From the NCBI GenBank assembly GCA_016125225.1, contig WGME01000003.1, positions 124,001 through 188,000 on the forward strand: 64,000 bases of DNA, in the 5' to 3' direction. This stretch comes from a bacterium. Its GTDB lineage: Bacteria > Planctomycetota > Planctomycetia > Planctomycetales > Planctomycetaceae. Below, piece by piece: positions 26,874 to 34,962 of this stretch. The notes beneath the pieces were generated by a model. The model searched no databases. It saw nothing but the letters and a program-made list of their open reading frames with translations, and was not told the DNA's origin. A program made the position numbers and the translations under genes. The first letter of the stretch is position 1. Each line of letters starts with the position of its first letter.

Positions 26874-27235
26874 TGCGTGATCTCCTATCCACGCCTGCGT
26901 CGTGCCGCTGATCGGCCACGCGAGCGGTAACTCTGGTGCTGAATCGGTGCTGCAGAACGCGGGTATCCTTACAACCGATCGGTCCTGTTCATCTCCAGCG
27001 AAGTTTAGCTCGCGGGGGATGATCCGGACGTACTCAACCGGCTAAGCGAAGCGTGATTGAGTGCGGCGAATGTCACCACGGCAGACAGATTTAGAATCGA
27101 CGGCAAAACGACTTTTCTCGCTGCGGCAAGTCGCAATTTCATGGCGATTGGCGAAACTCGGTAGTTGGGTCGCTCTATGCCGACTTTGCCGCCTGACACA
27201 TCATTCCCGTGAGGTTTTTGTCACTTCCGTTCAAG
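26874..27235. other. Intergenic region upstream of csrA, about 360 bp
   Basis: Lies between the acpS stop and the csrA start, both on the minus strand. It contains the sigma-28-like promoter at 26909-26935. No gene of its own; a 64-codon minus-strand frame at 27005-27199 has no coding character. Confidence 0.5.
26909..26935 (-). promoter_or_regulatory. Sigma-28-like (FliA-type) promoter of csrA
   Basis: On the minus strand CAGAGTTA, exactly 11 bases, then GCCGATCA. The FliA consensus is TAAAGTTT-N11-GCCGATAA, so the -10 matches 7 of 8 and the -35 5 of 8 with consensus spacing. Transcription would start about 30 bases before the csrA ATG. The position in a flagellar locus supports it; binding by a FliA factor is inference. 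Confidence 0.5.
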
Positions 27236-27646
27236 TCAAGCGCGTTCCGACTTCGTCTTCACGGTCTCAGTACCCCAGCCGATCGCTGTCGCGGTGGCAT
27301 ACGCGTGGCAGTGCGAGATGGTGATGTGAATCGTTTCGATGCCGTGCTGCTCTGCCAGATCACGCACGGCACCATGCAGCACGACTTCGGGTTGCCCGGA
27401 CGGTAACGCTGCGATTTCCAGATCGAGCCAGCTGATGCCGCGGACAAACCCCGTCCCCAGCACTTTCATGATGGCCTCTTTGGCGGCCCAGCGACCCGCA
27501 TAGTGCTGCATGAACTCGCGTCGCTTCTGGCAGTAGCTGATTTCTGTCGGTGTGTAGATCCGCTGGATGAAATGTTCCCCATGCCGTTCGATGATTCGGC
27601 CAATGCGGGCGATCTCAACGATGTCGGTTCCCAGTCCCAGAATCAC
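27236..27646 (-). CDS. acpS: Holo-[acyl-carrier-protein] synthase, 136 aa
   Basis: Transfers the 4'-phosphopantetheine arm from CoA to acyl carrier protein. I start at GTG 27646, giving [16 protein letters not shown], the family N-terminus with the magnesium-binding Asp; the longer upstream frame does not resemble the family. The second hallmark is RWAAKEAIMKVLGTGF, with the catalytic Glu and Lys. The C-terminal ITISHCHAYATATAIG completes the fold. The GTG overlaps the stop of the upstream membrane-protein gene in GTGA, so translation is coupled. Confidence 0.94.
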   Translation of the reverse strand: MILGLGTDIVEIARIGRIIERHGEHFIQRIYTPTEISYCQKRREFMQHYAGRWAAKEAIMKVLGTGFVRGISWLDLEIAALPSGQPEVVLHGAVRDLAEQHGIETIHITISHCHAYATATAIGWGTETVKTKSERA

Positions 27647-28242
27647 GGCTGCGGTTCCATTCCTGCACGATTCCTGACACGAAGAGAGATTCCCCAGACA
27701 AGCAGACTGGCGGTCAGCATCGACAGCAGGATTTCGATAGTCAACCAGCCAGCATACGGCAGCCCGGTCCATTTGGCATACCGCAGTTCTAAGTACTTCC
27801 GAATGCGTTCAGAACCCGACAGGGGCTGCTGAGACACCTCTAAGTTCGATTCGTCCGGTAGCGCGGCGGCATTTGTCGGGAGATCTCTGAGCGACTGCAT
27901 CAGCGCAGCAGCGATAGCATCGTTGCCCGTGGGAGGTAACGCGGGAATCTGGCGGTCAGCGGTCAAGAACAGCGTGGTCAACGTGCCCGCCGCCGACATC
28001 ACCGCAACCAATACCCATGAGGTACGAGGCTGGTGACCCATCATCCAGCGATAGACGGTGACATGAAACCCGCCGTACAAAAGGCCGAACAGACCGCCGA
28101 AGATTAGTGGTGGTTTGACACGCGGGATGCACCAGGCCACGAGCAGTCCCCATCCAATCATCAGGCACAACAGCACCAAAGCCGTGGAAGGCTTGTGAAG
28201 TGTTGCCGTGGCATCCGATAGGGGCTCATGATCCTGGCTCAT
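27643..28242 (-). CDS. Hypothetical membrane protein in the trpS-acpS operon, 199 aa
   Basis: The start [10 protein letters not shown] is at 28242, overlapping the trpS stop in ATGA; its own stop overlaps acpS in GTGA. Three to four hydrophobic segments lie in residues 20-110 ([53 protein letters not shown]) and a last one near the C-terminus ([22 protein letters not shown]). Between is a soluble loop of about 65 residues. No family recognised. Tight coupling to trpS and acpS implies co-expression but not a shared pathway. Confidence 0.7.
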   Translation of the reverse strand: MSQDHEPLSDATATLHKPSTALVLLCLMIGWGLLVAWCIPRVKPPLIFGGLFGLLYGGFHVTVYRWMMGHQPRTSWVLVAVMSAAGTLTTLFLTADRQIPALPPTGNDAIAAALMQSLRDLPTNAAALPDESNLEVSQQPLSGSERIRKYLELRYAKWTGLPYAGWLTIEILLSMLTASLLVWGISLRVRNRAGMEPQP

Positions 28243-29219
28243 GATGACAGCCGTGCACGCAGGCCACATGCTGTCCGCACACGTTCCAACACCTGCTGGC
28301 CTTTCGCGCGGGCCTTGTTTGCCCCGGTCATCAATACGTCTTCTAGATCAGACGGTCGGGCTTCCCATTCTGCTCGGCGTTGCCGGGCCACTTCAAAGTA
28401 GGCCCAGGCGGCTTCGAACAAGGCCTGCTTGGCTTCCCCATAGCCCATGCCCCCCGCACGATAGCGGGCTGCCAAGGCCGACTGTTGTTCGGGAGTCGCG
28501 AACAGTTGGTACAGAGTATAGATGTGGCAAGCGTCAGGATCTTTTGGAGCTTCAACCGGTGTCGAATCGGTTTTGATGCTCATGATCTTCTTGCGGAGTT
28601 TCTTTTCGGGCTCGAAGATTTCGATCGTGTTGCCGTAGCTTTTGGACATCTTCTCGCCATCGAGACCGGGGACTTTCGCCGTGGCATTGAGCACCCGGGC
28701 TTCCGGCAGATGGAGATATTCGCCGCTATAGATCGAATTAAACCGCTGAGCGATGTCACGCGTCACTTCGATGTGCTGCACCTGATCGACACCCACCGGG
28801 ACGATATCGCTGTCGTACAACAAGATGTCGGCGGCCATCAGCACCGGGTAGGTGAACAACCCCGCATCGGCAGCGATCCCCTTCGCCACCTTGTCTTTGT
28901 AGGCGTGACACTTTTCGAGCAGGCTGTGCTGGGTCACCGTCATCAAAAGCCAGGTGAGTTCCGTCACCTCGGGCACGTCCGACTGACGGAACAAGGTGGC
29001 CTGGGCCGGATCGAGGCCGAGTGCCAGCAGATCCAGCGCCGCATCGCGTGTGTAGTCGCGCAACTGCTGAGGATCGCGGACCGTGGTCAGTGCATGAAGG
29101 TCGGCGATGAAGTAGAACGACTGCTCGTTGTTCTGCAGGGCAATGTACTGGGCGATCGCGCCGAAGTAATTGCCCCAATGGAATCGCCCCGTGGGCTGAA
29201 TACCGGATAAGACTCGCAT
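28239..29219 (-). CDS. trpS: Tryptophanyl-tRNA synthetase, 326 aa
   Basis: Class I aminoacyl-tRNA synthetase that charges tRNA-Trp. [21 protein letters not shown] contains the HIGH-like signature (HWGN), [11 protein letters not shown] follows, and the second signature KMSKSYGN lies near residue 194. [19 protein letters not shown] and [19 protein letters not shown] are typical TrpRS segments. Length is normal for bacterial TrpRS. It is the first gene of a three-gene operon with 4-base overlaps (trpS, membrane protein, acpS). Confidence 0.97.
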   Translation of the reverse strand: MRVLSGIQPTGRFHWGNYFGAIAQYIALQNNEQSFYFIADLHALTTVRDPQQLRDYTRDAALDLLALGLDPAQATLFRQSDVPEVTELTWLLMTVTQHSLLEKCHAYKDKVAKGIAADAGLFTYPVLMAADILLYDSDIVPVGVDQVQHIEVTRDIAQRFNSIYSGEYLHLPEARVLNATAKVPGLDGEKMSKSYGNTIEIFEPEKKLRKKIMSIKTDSTPVEAPKDPDACHIYTLYQLFATPEQQSALAARYRAGGMGYGEAKQALFEAAWAYFEVARQRRAEWEARPSDLEDVLMTGANKARAKGQQVLERVRTACGLRARLSS

Positions 29220-29252
29220 GACGCCTGATTTTCTGTGAACGCGAACTGTTGA

Positions 29253-30164
29253 TCAGGGAAACTGCAACGTTCCTACAACATCGCGGACGGAGGAACACCC
29301 CAACTCGTTCAGGGTCTGTTCCAACTCCTGAACAAGCTGCATGGGTAACTGGGGATGATAGAAGTTGGCCGTGCCGATTTGAACCGCGGAGGCTCCGGCG
29401 ACCAGAAAGTCCATCACATCGTTCAGGGACTGAATGCCTCCCACGCCAATGATGGGCACCTTCACTCGCTGTGCGACTTGCCAGACGATACGCAGTACAA
29501 GCGGCTTGATCGCCGGGCCACTTAAACCACCCAATCCATTACCGAGAATGGGCTTGCGTTTCTTCCAGTCGATCACCAATCCCTGGAACGTATTCACGAG
29601 CGAGACCGCGTCGGCTCCGGCGGCCGCAGCGGCTTCGGCGATCACGGGGACGCTGGTGACATTCGGCGTCAGCTTGGCAATCACCGGAAAACCACACGCC
29701 GCTTTCACACTGGCGACGACTTGTGCCGTCTGCTCGGGGTTGGTGCCGAAGTCGGTTCCGCCAGAGACGTTCGGGCAGGAGATGTTCAATTCGAGAGCCG
29801 CGATCTGCGGAAAGGCATTCAAGCGGGTGGCCATCTGTGCGAACTCTGCTTGGGACTTCCCCGCTATATTGACGATCAGCGGAGCACCAAGGTTCAGCAG
29901 ATGCGGCAGATGTTTCTCGATAAAGGCTTCCAGGCCATCGTTATCGAGGCCAATGGAATTCAAGAGGCCGGAAGAGGTTTCGACAGTCCGCGGGGGCTTG
30001 TTTCCGGGACGCGGCAGCGGCGTCACCGTTTTCGGAATGATGCCACCCAAACGGCGGAAGTCGACAAAAGCCTGCATCTCCCGCGCGTACCCGAACGTCC
30101 CGGAAGCCACCAGGATCGGGTTGGGGAGCGTGAGCCGGCCGAGTTGAGTCTGAAGAGATACCAC
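29253..30164 (-). CDS. pyrD: Dihydroorotate dehydrogenase, class 1B catalytic subunit type, 303 aa
   Basis: Oxidises dihydroorotate to orotate in pyrimidine synthesis, using FMN. The start is GTG at 30164. Motifs are [28 protein letters not shown], the catalytic Cys in [12 protein letters not shown] (class 1 enzymes use Cys), and the FMN-phosphate site [29 protein letters not shown]. Class 1B enzymes work with an electron-transfer subunit PyrK and NAD; no pyrK is adjacent in this window. It lies 33 bases upstream of trpS on the same strand, so it may head a longer operon. Confidence 0.94.
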   Translation of the reverse strand: MVSLQTQLGRLTLPNPILVASGTFGYAREMQAFVDFRRLGGIIPKTVTPLPRPGNKPPRTVETSSGLLNSIGLDNDGLEAFIEKHLPHLLNLGAPLIVNIAGKSQAEFAQMATRLNAFPQIAALELNISCPNVSGGTDFGTNPEQTAQVVASVKAACGFPVIAKLTPNVTSVPVIAEAAAAAGADAVSLVNTFQGLVIDWKKRKPILGNGLGGLSGPAIKPLVLRIVWQVAQRVKVPIIGVGGIQSLNDVMDFLVAGASAVQIGTANFYHPQLPMQLVQELEQTLNELGCSSVRDVVGTLQFP

Positions 30165-30268
30165 GAATCTGCCTGACAGCCAAAGATTCTACCGATATCA
30201 CCCGCGTTGCAGACGCAGCGAGGAACCGGTCGAACGGAGATGGTACCTGTCAGGCGACTGGGGATCAA

Positions 30269-30297
30269 ACCGCGGAGACACGGAGGGCCTCCGCGGT
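30269..30297 (-). terminator. Hairpin after the small lipoprotein gene
   Basis: Perfect 9-bp GC-rich stem (ACCGCGGAG / CTCCGCGGT) with an 11-base loop, 8 bases after the minus-strand stop at 30306. No T-tract follows. Confidence 0.5.
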
Positions 30298-30305
30298 GAT
30301 GTTCG

Positions 30306-30527
30306 CTAGATCACACCGCCGTGTGTTCGATAGGGCGTGGCGACGTCGGGCATATCCAGACCCCAGATGCGGTCCCAGATTTCGGGGATGTGCCGATAGC
30401 CTTCTGATACAAAGATCAGTTGTCGGGCACGGACATCTGGTGAGGAGGAATAGATCGGAACGATGCAGCCCACCTGCAGGCAAGCCGCGAGCACGACCAC
30501 CATTACCAGTCCAAGACGTGTCCGCAT
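30306..30527 (-). CDS. Small hypothetical lipoprotein, 73 aa
   Basis: The start MRTRLGLVMVVVL (30527) has an excellent ribosome site (GGAGGAG). The signal ends in the lipobox QVGC at about residue 21. The 50-residue mature part (IVPIYSSSPDVRARQLIFVSEGYRHIPEIWDRIWGLDMPD) has no family I recognise, but small lipoproteins with an EIWDRIWGLDMPD-like end are plausible as conserved planctomycete proteins. It stands alone, with a hairpin directly behind it. Confidence 0.7.
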   Translation of the reverse strand: MRTRLGLVMVVVLAACLQVGCIVPIYSSSPDVRARQLIFVSEGYRHIPEIWDRIWGLDMPDVATPYRTHGGVI

Positions 30528-30716
30528 GTGCTCCTCCATGAGCCGATCGCTCTTTCCCTGAGCGGGTTAATGGGGCTGGCTGAATGTTGCCATTCCAACC
30601 AGTCCTGGTTCCAGACTCTGCTGCCGAAACTTCCACCAACACGGCCAATGGCCCGTTGGAACTGTCTAAATTCATGTCCCGAGATGACAGCCGCAGAGTC
30701 TGGCAGACCCGCCGGG

Positions 30717-31148
30717 TTACGGCAGTGCCGGACTTTGCGAAGTCTCTGGCATCTCTGGAGCCATTTCCGTCATCGTGGGCTCGGGAGGAGGGGGCGTTAC
30801 GGGCAGGGCTTCTTGCGGTTGGCCATTGCTGGCTTGATGTTCCGCCATCGCCTTGCGAGCGGCTTCTTCTTCGAGCTGCCGCACCCGTTCTTCCATCTCC
30901 TTGCCGGGCTTAAACGTTACGACAAACTTTTCGGGAACAAAAACCTTATCACCGGTCCGCGGGTTCCGAGCTTTACGCGCGGCCCGCTTCTTCACTTCAA
31001 AGACACCGAAGTTCCGCAGTTCAATGCGACCATCTTCCACCAACGTTCGGACGATCGCGTCGAATGTTTTCTGAACGATCTCTTTGGTCTTTAACTGAGT
31101 GAGACCGATCTCTTCGGAAATATCTTTGACAATCTCTTTCTTGGTCAC
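30717..31148 (-). CDS. HU/IHF-family DNA-binding protein with extended C-terminal tail, 143 aa
   Basis: Nucleoid protein that bends DNA. The start is GTG at 31148 with GGGAGAC upstream. Residues 1-90 are a standard HU/IHF domain ([50 protein letters not shown]). The beta-arm normally tipped by RNP is here [14 protein letters not shown]. After residue 90 comes a charged helix ([20 protein letters not shown]) and a 35-residue Pro/Glu-rich tail, about 50 residues more than typical HU. A clear sigma-70 promoter lies upstream. The tail may mediate contacts; its role is unknown. Confidence 0.93.
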   Translation of the reverse strand: MTKKEIVKDISEEIGLTQLKTKEIVQKTFDAIVRTLVEDGRIELRNFGVFEVKKRAARKARNPRTGDKVFVPEKFVVTFKPGKEMEERVRQLEEEAARKAMAEHQASNGQPQEALPVTPPPPEPTMTEMAPEMPETSQSPALP

Positions 31149-31517
31149 GACTCAGGTCTCCCGGTTAGTGGTCGGTAAGCCGCCACGGGTCAGCATTCGC
31201 TGTAGTCGGCGAGACTCAAGTGTAGATGCAAACAAGACTTACTGTCAAGCAGATAAGTTCCGTCGTGATCGTAACTCCTGAAAACGGCCATGAAAATCTG
31301 TGCCGGATACTCCCGGGAACAAAATTCCATCTCCGTACAAATTGCCAGAACACTTCCACCGTTGAGGCAGACCTCAACCGCTGTGTTCATCATCGGTCAG
31401 AAGCGGCCGTCAAGATCAGCAAATCCCGTAAGATCGTTACAGCTTCACAGTTCTGTGAGTGGCTTTTTCGCACTCTTATCACGAGAAAATGAGTGCAAAG
31501 CATTGTCGTACAATGCC
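31149..31517. other. Intergenic region upstream of the HU gene, about 370 bp
   Basis: Contains the HU promoter at 31219-31248. Between that and the YkgJ stop at 31518 nothing is recognised; composition is more AT-rich than the neighbouring genes. Confidence 0.5.
31219..31248 (-). promoter_or_regulatory. Sigma-70-like promoter of the HU gene
   Basis: On the minus strand TTGACA (31243-31248, perfect), an 18-base spacer, then TACACT (31219-31224, 4 of 6). Start of transcription would be about 60 bases before the GTG start at 31148. Confidence 0.6.
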
Positions 31518-31934
31518 TTATGGATCAATTTCCGCTGCCTGTCGCTCAATGGACTCCAGGGACACGAAAGCGCCCTGATCCATTCCCGGACAAACGGTCT
31601 TGGCTCGCTGCCAAGCTTCCGGGCTCACAAGGTTCGATGGCCAGAAGGGCCATGTTCGGCACTGGATCGGGCGAACTGGGTAGATTGTGCAGCTTCGGGT
31701 TTTTGGGTCGAGAAACGTACAGTCCCCGTTCGCGAACTCCGTGAGGCTCCGGCGACCCGCCACCAGCTTCGTGTGAAGGAGCATGATCTCGCCGTAGGAC
31801 TGCCCACGAAACTTAGCAATCGCGTGCATTTCCTCTTCGGAGACCCACACCACACCGGGAGCACCCGTGCAGCAGTTTCCGCACTGAGTGCAAGTGAAAG
31901 CAAGTCCTTCGGCATACCAGGGTTGGTCACTCAT
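31518..31934 (-). CDS. YkgJ-family cysteine cluster protein, 138 aa
   Basis: The N-terminal CTQCGNCCTGAPGVVWV and later ARTCTIYPVRP-type Cys pattern (CTFLDPKTRSCTIYPVRPIQCRTWPFWP) match the YkgJ/UPF0153 family, whose eight or so cysteines are thought to bind a zinc or Fe-S centre. The biochemical role is unknown; some members sit with flagellar or cofactor genes. Here it is divergent from purM with a gap of about 140 bases and otherwise alone. Confidence 0.88.
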   Translation of the reverse strand: MSDQPWYAEGLAFTCTQCGNCCTGAPGVVWVSEEEMHAIAKFRGQSYGEIMLLHTKLVAGRRSLTEFANGDCTFLDPKTRSCTIYPVRPIQCRTWPFWPSNLVSPEAWQRAKTVCPGMDQGAFVSLESIERQAAEIDP

Positions 31935-32076
31935 GGGGGCAATTCCGGATCAAGTTTCCTGGGTAGCCTCAATGAATTCTGCAGGCTGACTCAGTAAGAT
32001 AACGACTGTGACCCCTGAATCGAAACACTCCGGGCATGCTGTGTTGTCTACAGAACAATGTTGCTGAAGGATCGTG

Positions 32077-33144
32077 ATGACTGCGCTGACGTACCGTTCT
32101 GCCGGGCTGGATCTCGATCTTTATGATCAGGCGATGTCGCGTCTTCCAGCACTGATGCAGCGGACGCACTCGCCTCGGGTAATGCCGTTGGCAGACGGTT
32201 TTGCCGGTCTCTTTCGCCTCAAGCACTCAGCACAATCGGGCCAACATAACTATGAAGACCCGGTACTGGTCTCGGGAACGGATGGCGTGGGCACTAAGTT
32301 AAAGGTGGCCCAGAAACTACGGCGGTATAACACGGTCGGCATCGATCTGGTCGCGATGTGCGTGAACGACTGCCTCTGCCTTGGTGCCGAGCCTTTGTTC
32401 TTTCTCGACTATCTTGCCATTCCGAAAGATGATCCCGACTTGGTAGCCGGTTTGGTCGAAGGCGTTTCGGCGGGTTGCGTGGAGGCCAGTATGGCCCTAT
32501 TGGGTGGCGAAACCGCTGTGATGCCCGATATTTACGCCGCCGGTGAATACGATATGGCGGGTTTCTGCGTGGCTGTCGCCGAACGCACGCAATTGATCGA
32601 CGGCACCACGATTCGGCCGGGAGATGTAGCGATTGGGTTGGCGTCGTCCGGTTTGCATTCCAATGGATTCAGTCTGGTTCGCAAATGCGTGTTCGAACAT
32701 GCAGGCTTGGAAGCCGATCAGTTTGTGCCCGAACTGAACCGAACCGTGGGAGAGGAACTGCTCGAACCAACGCGGATTTACGTCAAGGCGATTCGCCAGT
32801 TGCTGTCGGTAGTGGCTCCCCGAACGCAGATCACCGGCTTGGCTCACATTACCGGCGGTGGCCTGTGCGACAACATCGAACGCATTTTGCCCGCCGACTG
32901 CCGCTTGGTGATCGATCGCAATAGTTGGCAACCACCACCGGTCTTTGGGTGGCTGCAGCAACTCGGCAACATCGAGCGGGACGAGATGTTCCGGGTCTTC
33001 AACATGGGGATTGGTTTTGTCGTCATCTGCCGACCAGATGCCGTTGCGACGGTGCAGCAGCAACTGACGCAGCAGGGAATCACCCATGCTGTGCTCGGAG
33101 AGATGCAGTCCGCGGCAGAGCGTGGGGTTGACTACCTGTCGTAA
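32077..33144 (+). CDS. purM: Phosphoribosylformylglycinamidine cyclo-ligase (AIR synthetase), 355 aa
   Basis: ATP-dependent ring closure of FGAM to AIR in purine synthesis. I use ATG 32077, preceded by GAAGGA at good spacing. Family features are TYRSAGLDLDLYDQAM at the start, DPVLVSGTDGVGTKLKVA, TVGIDLVAMCVNDCLCLGAEPLFFLDYLA, the nucleotide site ALLGGETAVMPDIYAAGEYDMAGFCVA, GLHSNGFSLVRK and the C-terminal HITGGGLCDNIERILP. Complete and normal length. Standalone in this window. Confidence 0.96.
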   Translation: MTALTYRSAGLDLDLYDQAMSRLPALMQRTHSPRVMPLADGFAGLFRLKHSAQSGQHNYEDPVLVSGTDGVGTKLKVAQKLRRYNTVGIDLVAMCVNDCLCLGAEPLFFLDYLAIPKDDPDLVAGLVEGVSAGCVEASMALLGGETAVMPDIYAAGEYDMAGFCVAVAERTQLIDGTTIRPGDVAIGLASSGLHSNGFSLVRKCVFEHAGLEADQFVPELNRTVGEELLEPTRIYVKAIRQLLSVVAPRTQITGLAHITGGGLCDNIERILPADCRLVIDRNSWQPPPVFGWLQQLGNIERDEMFRVFNMGIGFVVICRPDAVATVQQQLTQQGITHAVLGEMQSAAERGVDYLS

Positions 33145-33195
33145 GATGGGAGTGTCTCAATACGCATAACGAAACTTCGTCAGCCCGTGTGATTC

Positions 33196-34014
33196 ATGGC
33201 ACAGTTCTGGTACTACAGCCGCGTCTGGGGCACCTTCTTCGGGAATGCCCTCTCGCGCGAACTGCAGTTTCGCAGCAACTTTTTCACCACCCTGGGAACG
33301 CGTGGCTTCTGGTTCGCCATGCAGATCGTGCTGTTCAACCTGATCTATCGTCAGGTTCCCGCGATCAATGACTGGAGCCGCTCGGAATACTTCGGCTTCA
33401 TGGCCACGGTGATGCTGGTCAACTCACTGGTGGAAGCGTTCTTCATGCCGAACTGCGCTCAGTTCAGTGAACTGATCCGCACAGGCAATCTCGATTTTGT
33501 CCTGGTCAAACCGATCGACACGCAGTTTCTGGTCTCTTTCGAGAAGATGGACCTGGCGATGATCACCCAGGTGCTGATGGGCCTGGGATTGCTGGGGTAT
33601 GCCATTGTCACCAGCGGGATATCGCCGTCTGTTTTGAGCGTGTTGCTGTATGGGCTGCTGGTGGTGTCAGCGACGGCCTTTTTTTACAGCCTGATGATTG
33701 CCCTCGCCGCTACGAGCATTTTCTTCGGCCGGAATCAAAGCCTGCTCGACTTCTGGTTTTATATCACTGTCTTTGCCCGCTATCCGGCGACCATTTACAG
33801 CGGCTCGCCGACCGGGGAAGTGGTTCGCTTCGCGTTTTCGTATGTGATACCGATTCTGCTCGTTATCACTGTGCCCGCGCGACTGCTGATGTCGATGGTG
33901 ATCGAGCCGAACTGGCTGGTCGGAATGGCTCTGATGACCGGAGTGGTTTCGCTGGCGGTCAGCCGGATGGTCTTTACCTGGTCACTGCGACATTACCGCA
34001 GCGCGAGCAGCTAA
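33196..34014 (+). CDS. ABC-2 family transporter permease, 272 aa
   Basis: Six hydrophobic segments and the pattern MAQFWYYSRVWGTFFGNALSRELQFRSNFF, then LDFVLVKPIDTQFLVSFEKMD, place it with the ABC-2 permeases of the COG3694 type. In that family FVLVKPI...F is a conserved cytoplasmic loop. Such permeases pair with an ATPase and often a second permease. None is adjacent: purM is 51 bases upstream and the next gene is convergent. The missing partners must be encoded elsewhere. Substrate unknown. Confidence 0.85.
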   Translation: MAQFWYYSRVWGTFFGNALSRELQFRSNFFTTLGTRGFWFAMQIVLFNLIYRQVPAINDWSRSEYFGFMATVMLVNSLVEAFFMPNCAQFSELIRTGNLDFVLVKPIDTQFLVSFEKMDLAMITQVLMGLGLLGYAIVTSGISPSVLSVLLYGLLVVSATAFFYSLMIALAATSIFFGRNQSLLDFWFYITVFARYPATIYSGSPTGEVVRFAFSYVIPILLVITVPARLLMSMVIEPNWLVGMALMTGVVSLAVSRMVFTWSLRHYRSASS

Positions 34015-34044
34015 GCATCTCGATGTGTGTTGAGGCCGCTGCTG

Positions 34045-34530
34045 CTATCGCTTTTTCTTCTTGGCCGGCGGCTCGTCTTCTTCCTCGTCATCGATGAGAA
34101 TTTCATCATCTGACAACATCATGTCGTCGTCGCTGGCGAAATCGTCTGTGTCCAGATACTCTTCAGAATCGGCAACTTCATCGGTGAATTCGCTGGCATC
34201 TCCATCGAAGACCACGGTCTCCGTATTCTCGTCGGCTTCGGGGTCGGCATATTCGCCGCTGGTCGGCTCGTCATCTTCCGCTGCGGCGGCTTTGCCACCT
34301 TTCTTGCCGGACGCGGCGGCTGATGCGGCCTTCTTGCCACCAAAGATGAGAACCCCGAACGGCATCAGGGCCACCACTACGGCCACGAGCAATGTCCCAC
34401 CGACGAGCCCTTGCGTCACCATCCGCAAATTTTCAGCGTGATTCAGAAAGACCATGACCAGCAAAGCAGCCAGAATCCCGGCGGGAATAGCGGCGATCAG
34501 CGAAACGGCGGCCGTTTGTGTCCGAGACAT
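34045..34530 (-). CDS. Membrane protein with long acidic tail, 161 aa
   Basis: The start (34530) has a good ribosome site (AGGAAG). Two hydrophobic helices, AAIPAGILAALLVMVFL (about 13-29) and GGTLLVAVVVALMPFGVLIF (about 44-63), are followed by a Lys/Ala-rich linker (KKAASAAASGKKGGKAAAA). Then comes a highly acidic, low-complexity tail of about 80 residues (EDDEPTSGEY, SDDEILIDDEEEDE) ending in AKKKKR. Both termini are probably cytoplasmic. The tail is predicted disordered; it could bind basic proteins, cations or nucleic-acid-binding proteins. No family recognised. Confidence 0.7.
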   Translation of the reverse strand: MSRTQTAAVSLIAAIPAGILAALLVMVFLNHAENLRMVTQGLVGGTLLVAVVVALMPFGVLIFGGKKAASAAASGKKGGKAAAAEDDEPTSGEYADPEADENTETVVFDGDASEFTDEVADSEEYLDTDDFASDDDMMLSDDEILIDDEEEDEPPAKKKKR

Positions 34531-34962
34531 GGTCAGAACTTCCTACCACTGCGAAATGAACCTGCGGAGTCTTGTCCCATCGTAAGAAGGGCCAGAACCC
34601 TCACACAAGATCGGAAACCTATTGGTGGCCACCGAAGCGGAACTTGGCAACCGGCGTCGACGGGCCATCAACCCGGATTCGGGAAAGCTTCCAGCGCGAT
34701 CGGCGGGATTGCACCGGCCCTAGCGATCTTAGCAGTTATGGACACCAGGACACCCAGCCTCCGCAGTTCCAGTGGTGAATTACTGACACGTTCGCTCTGA
34801 TATGGAAAGTCGTGCTGTCTGACATAACCGGCATTGTCTCTCTAACCTTGCCAGCCGCTCTCGTCTCTGCCAGAATCAGGCGTCCACATTTCCCAGTGGG
34901 CCTGAGGGATCGCTCCGGCTGGGGGTTGCCGCAGGTCGCAAAGGTGTTGAAAGGATGTTGGT
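34531..34962. other. Divergent intergenic region, about 430 bp
   Basis: Lies between the acidic membrane protein (minus) and the peptide-binding protein (plus), so it must hold both promoters. No clear -35/-10 pair or palindrome recognised. The right end has the ribosome site GAAAGGATG for the gene at 34963. Confidence 0.45.
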
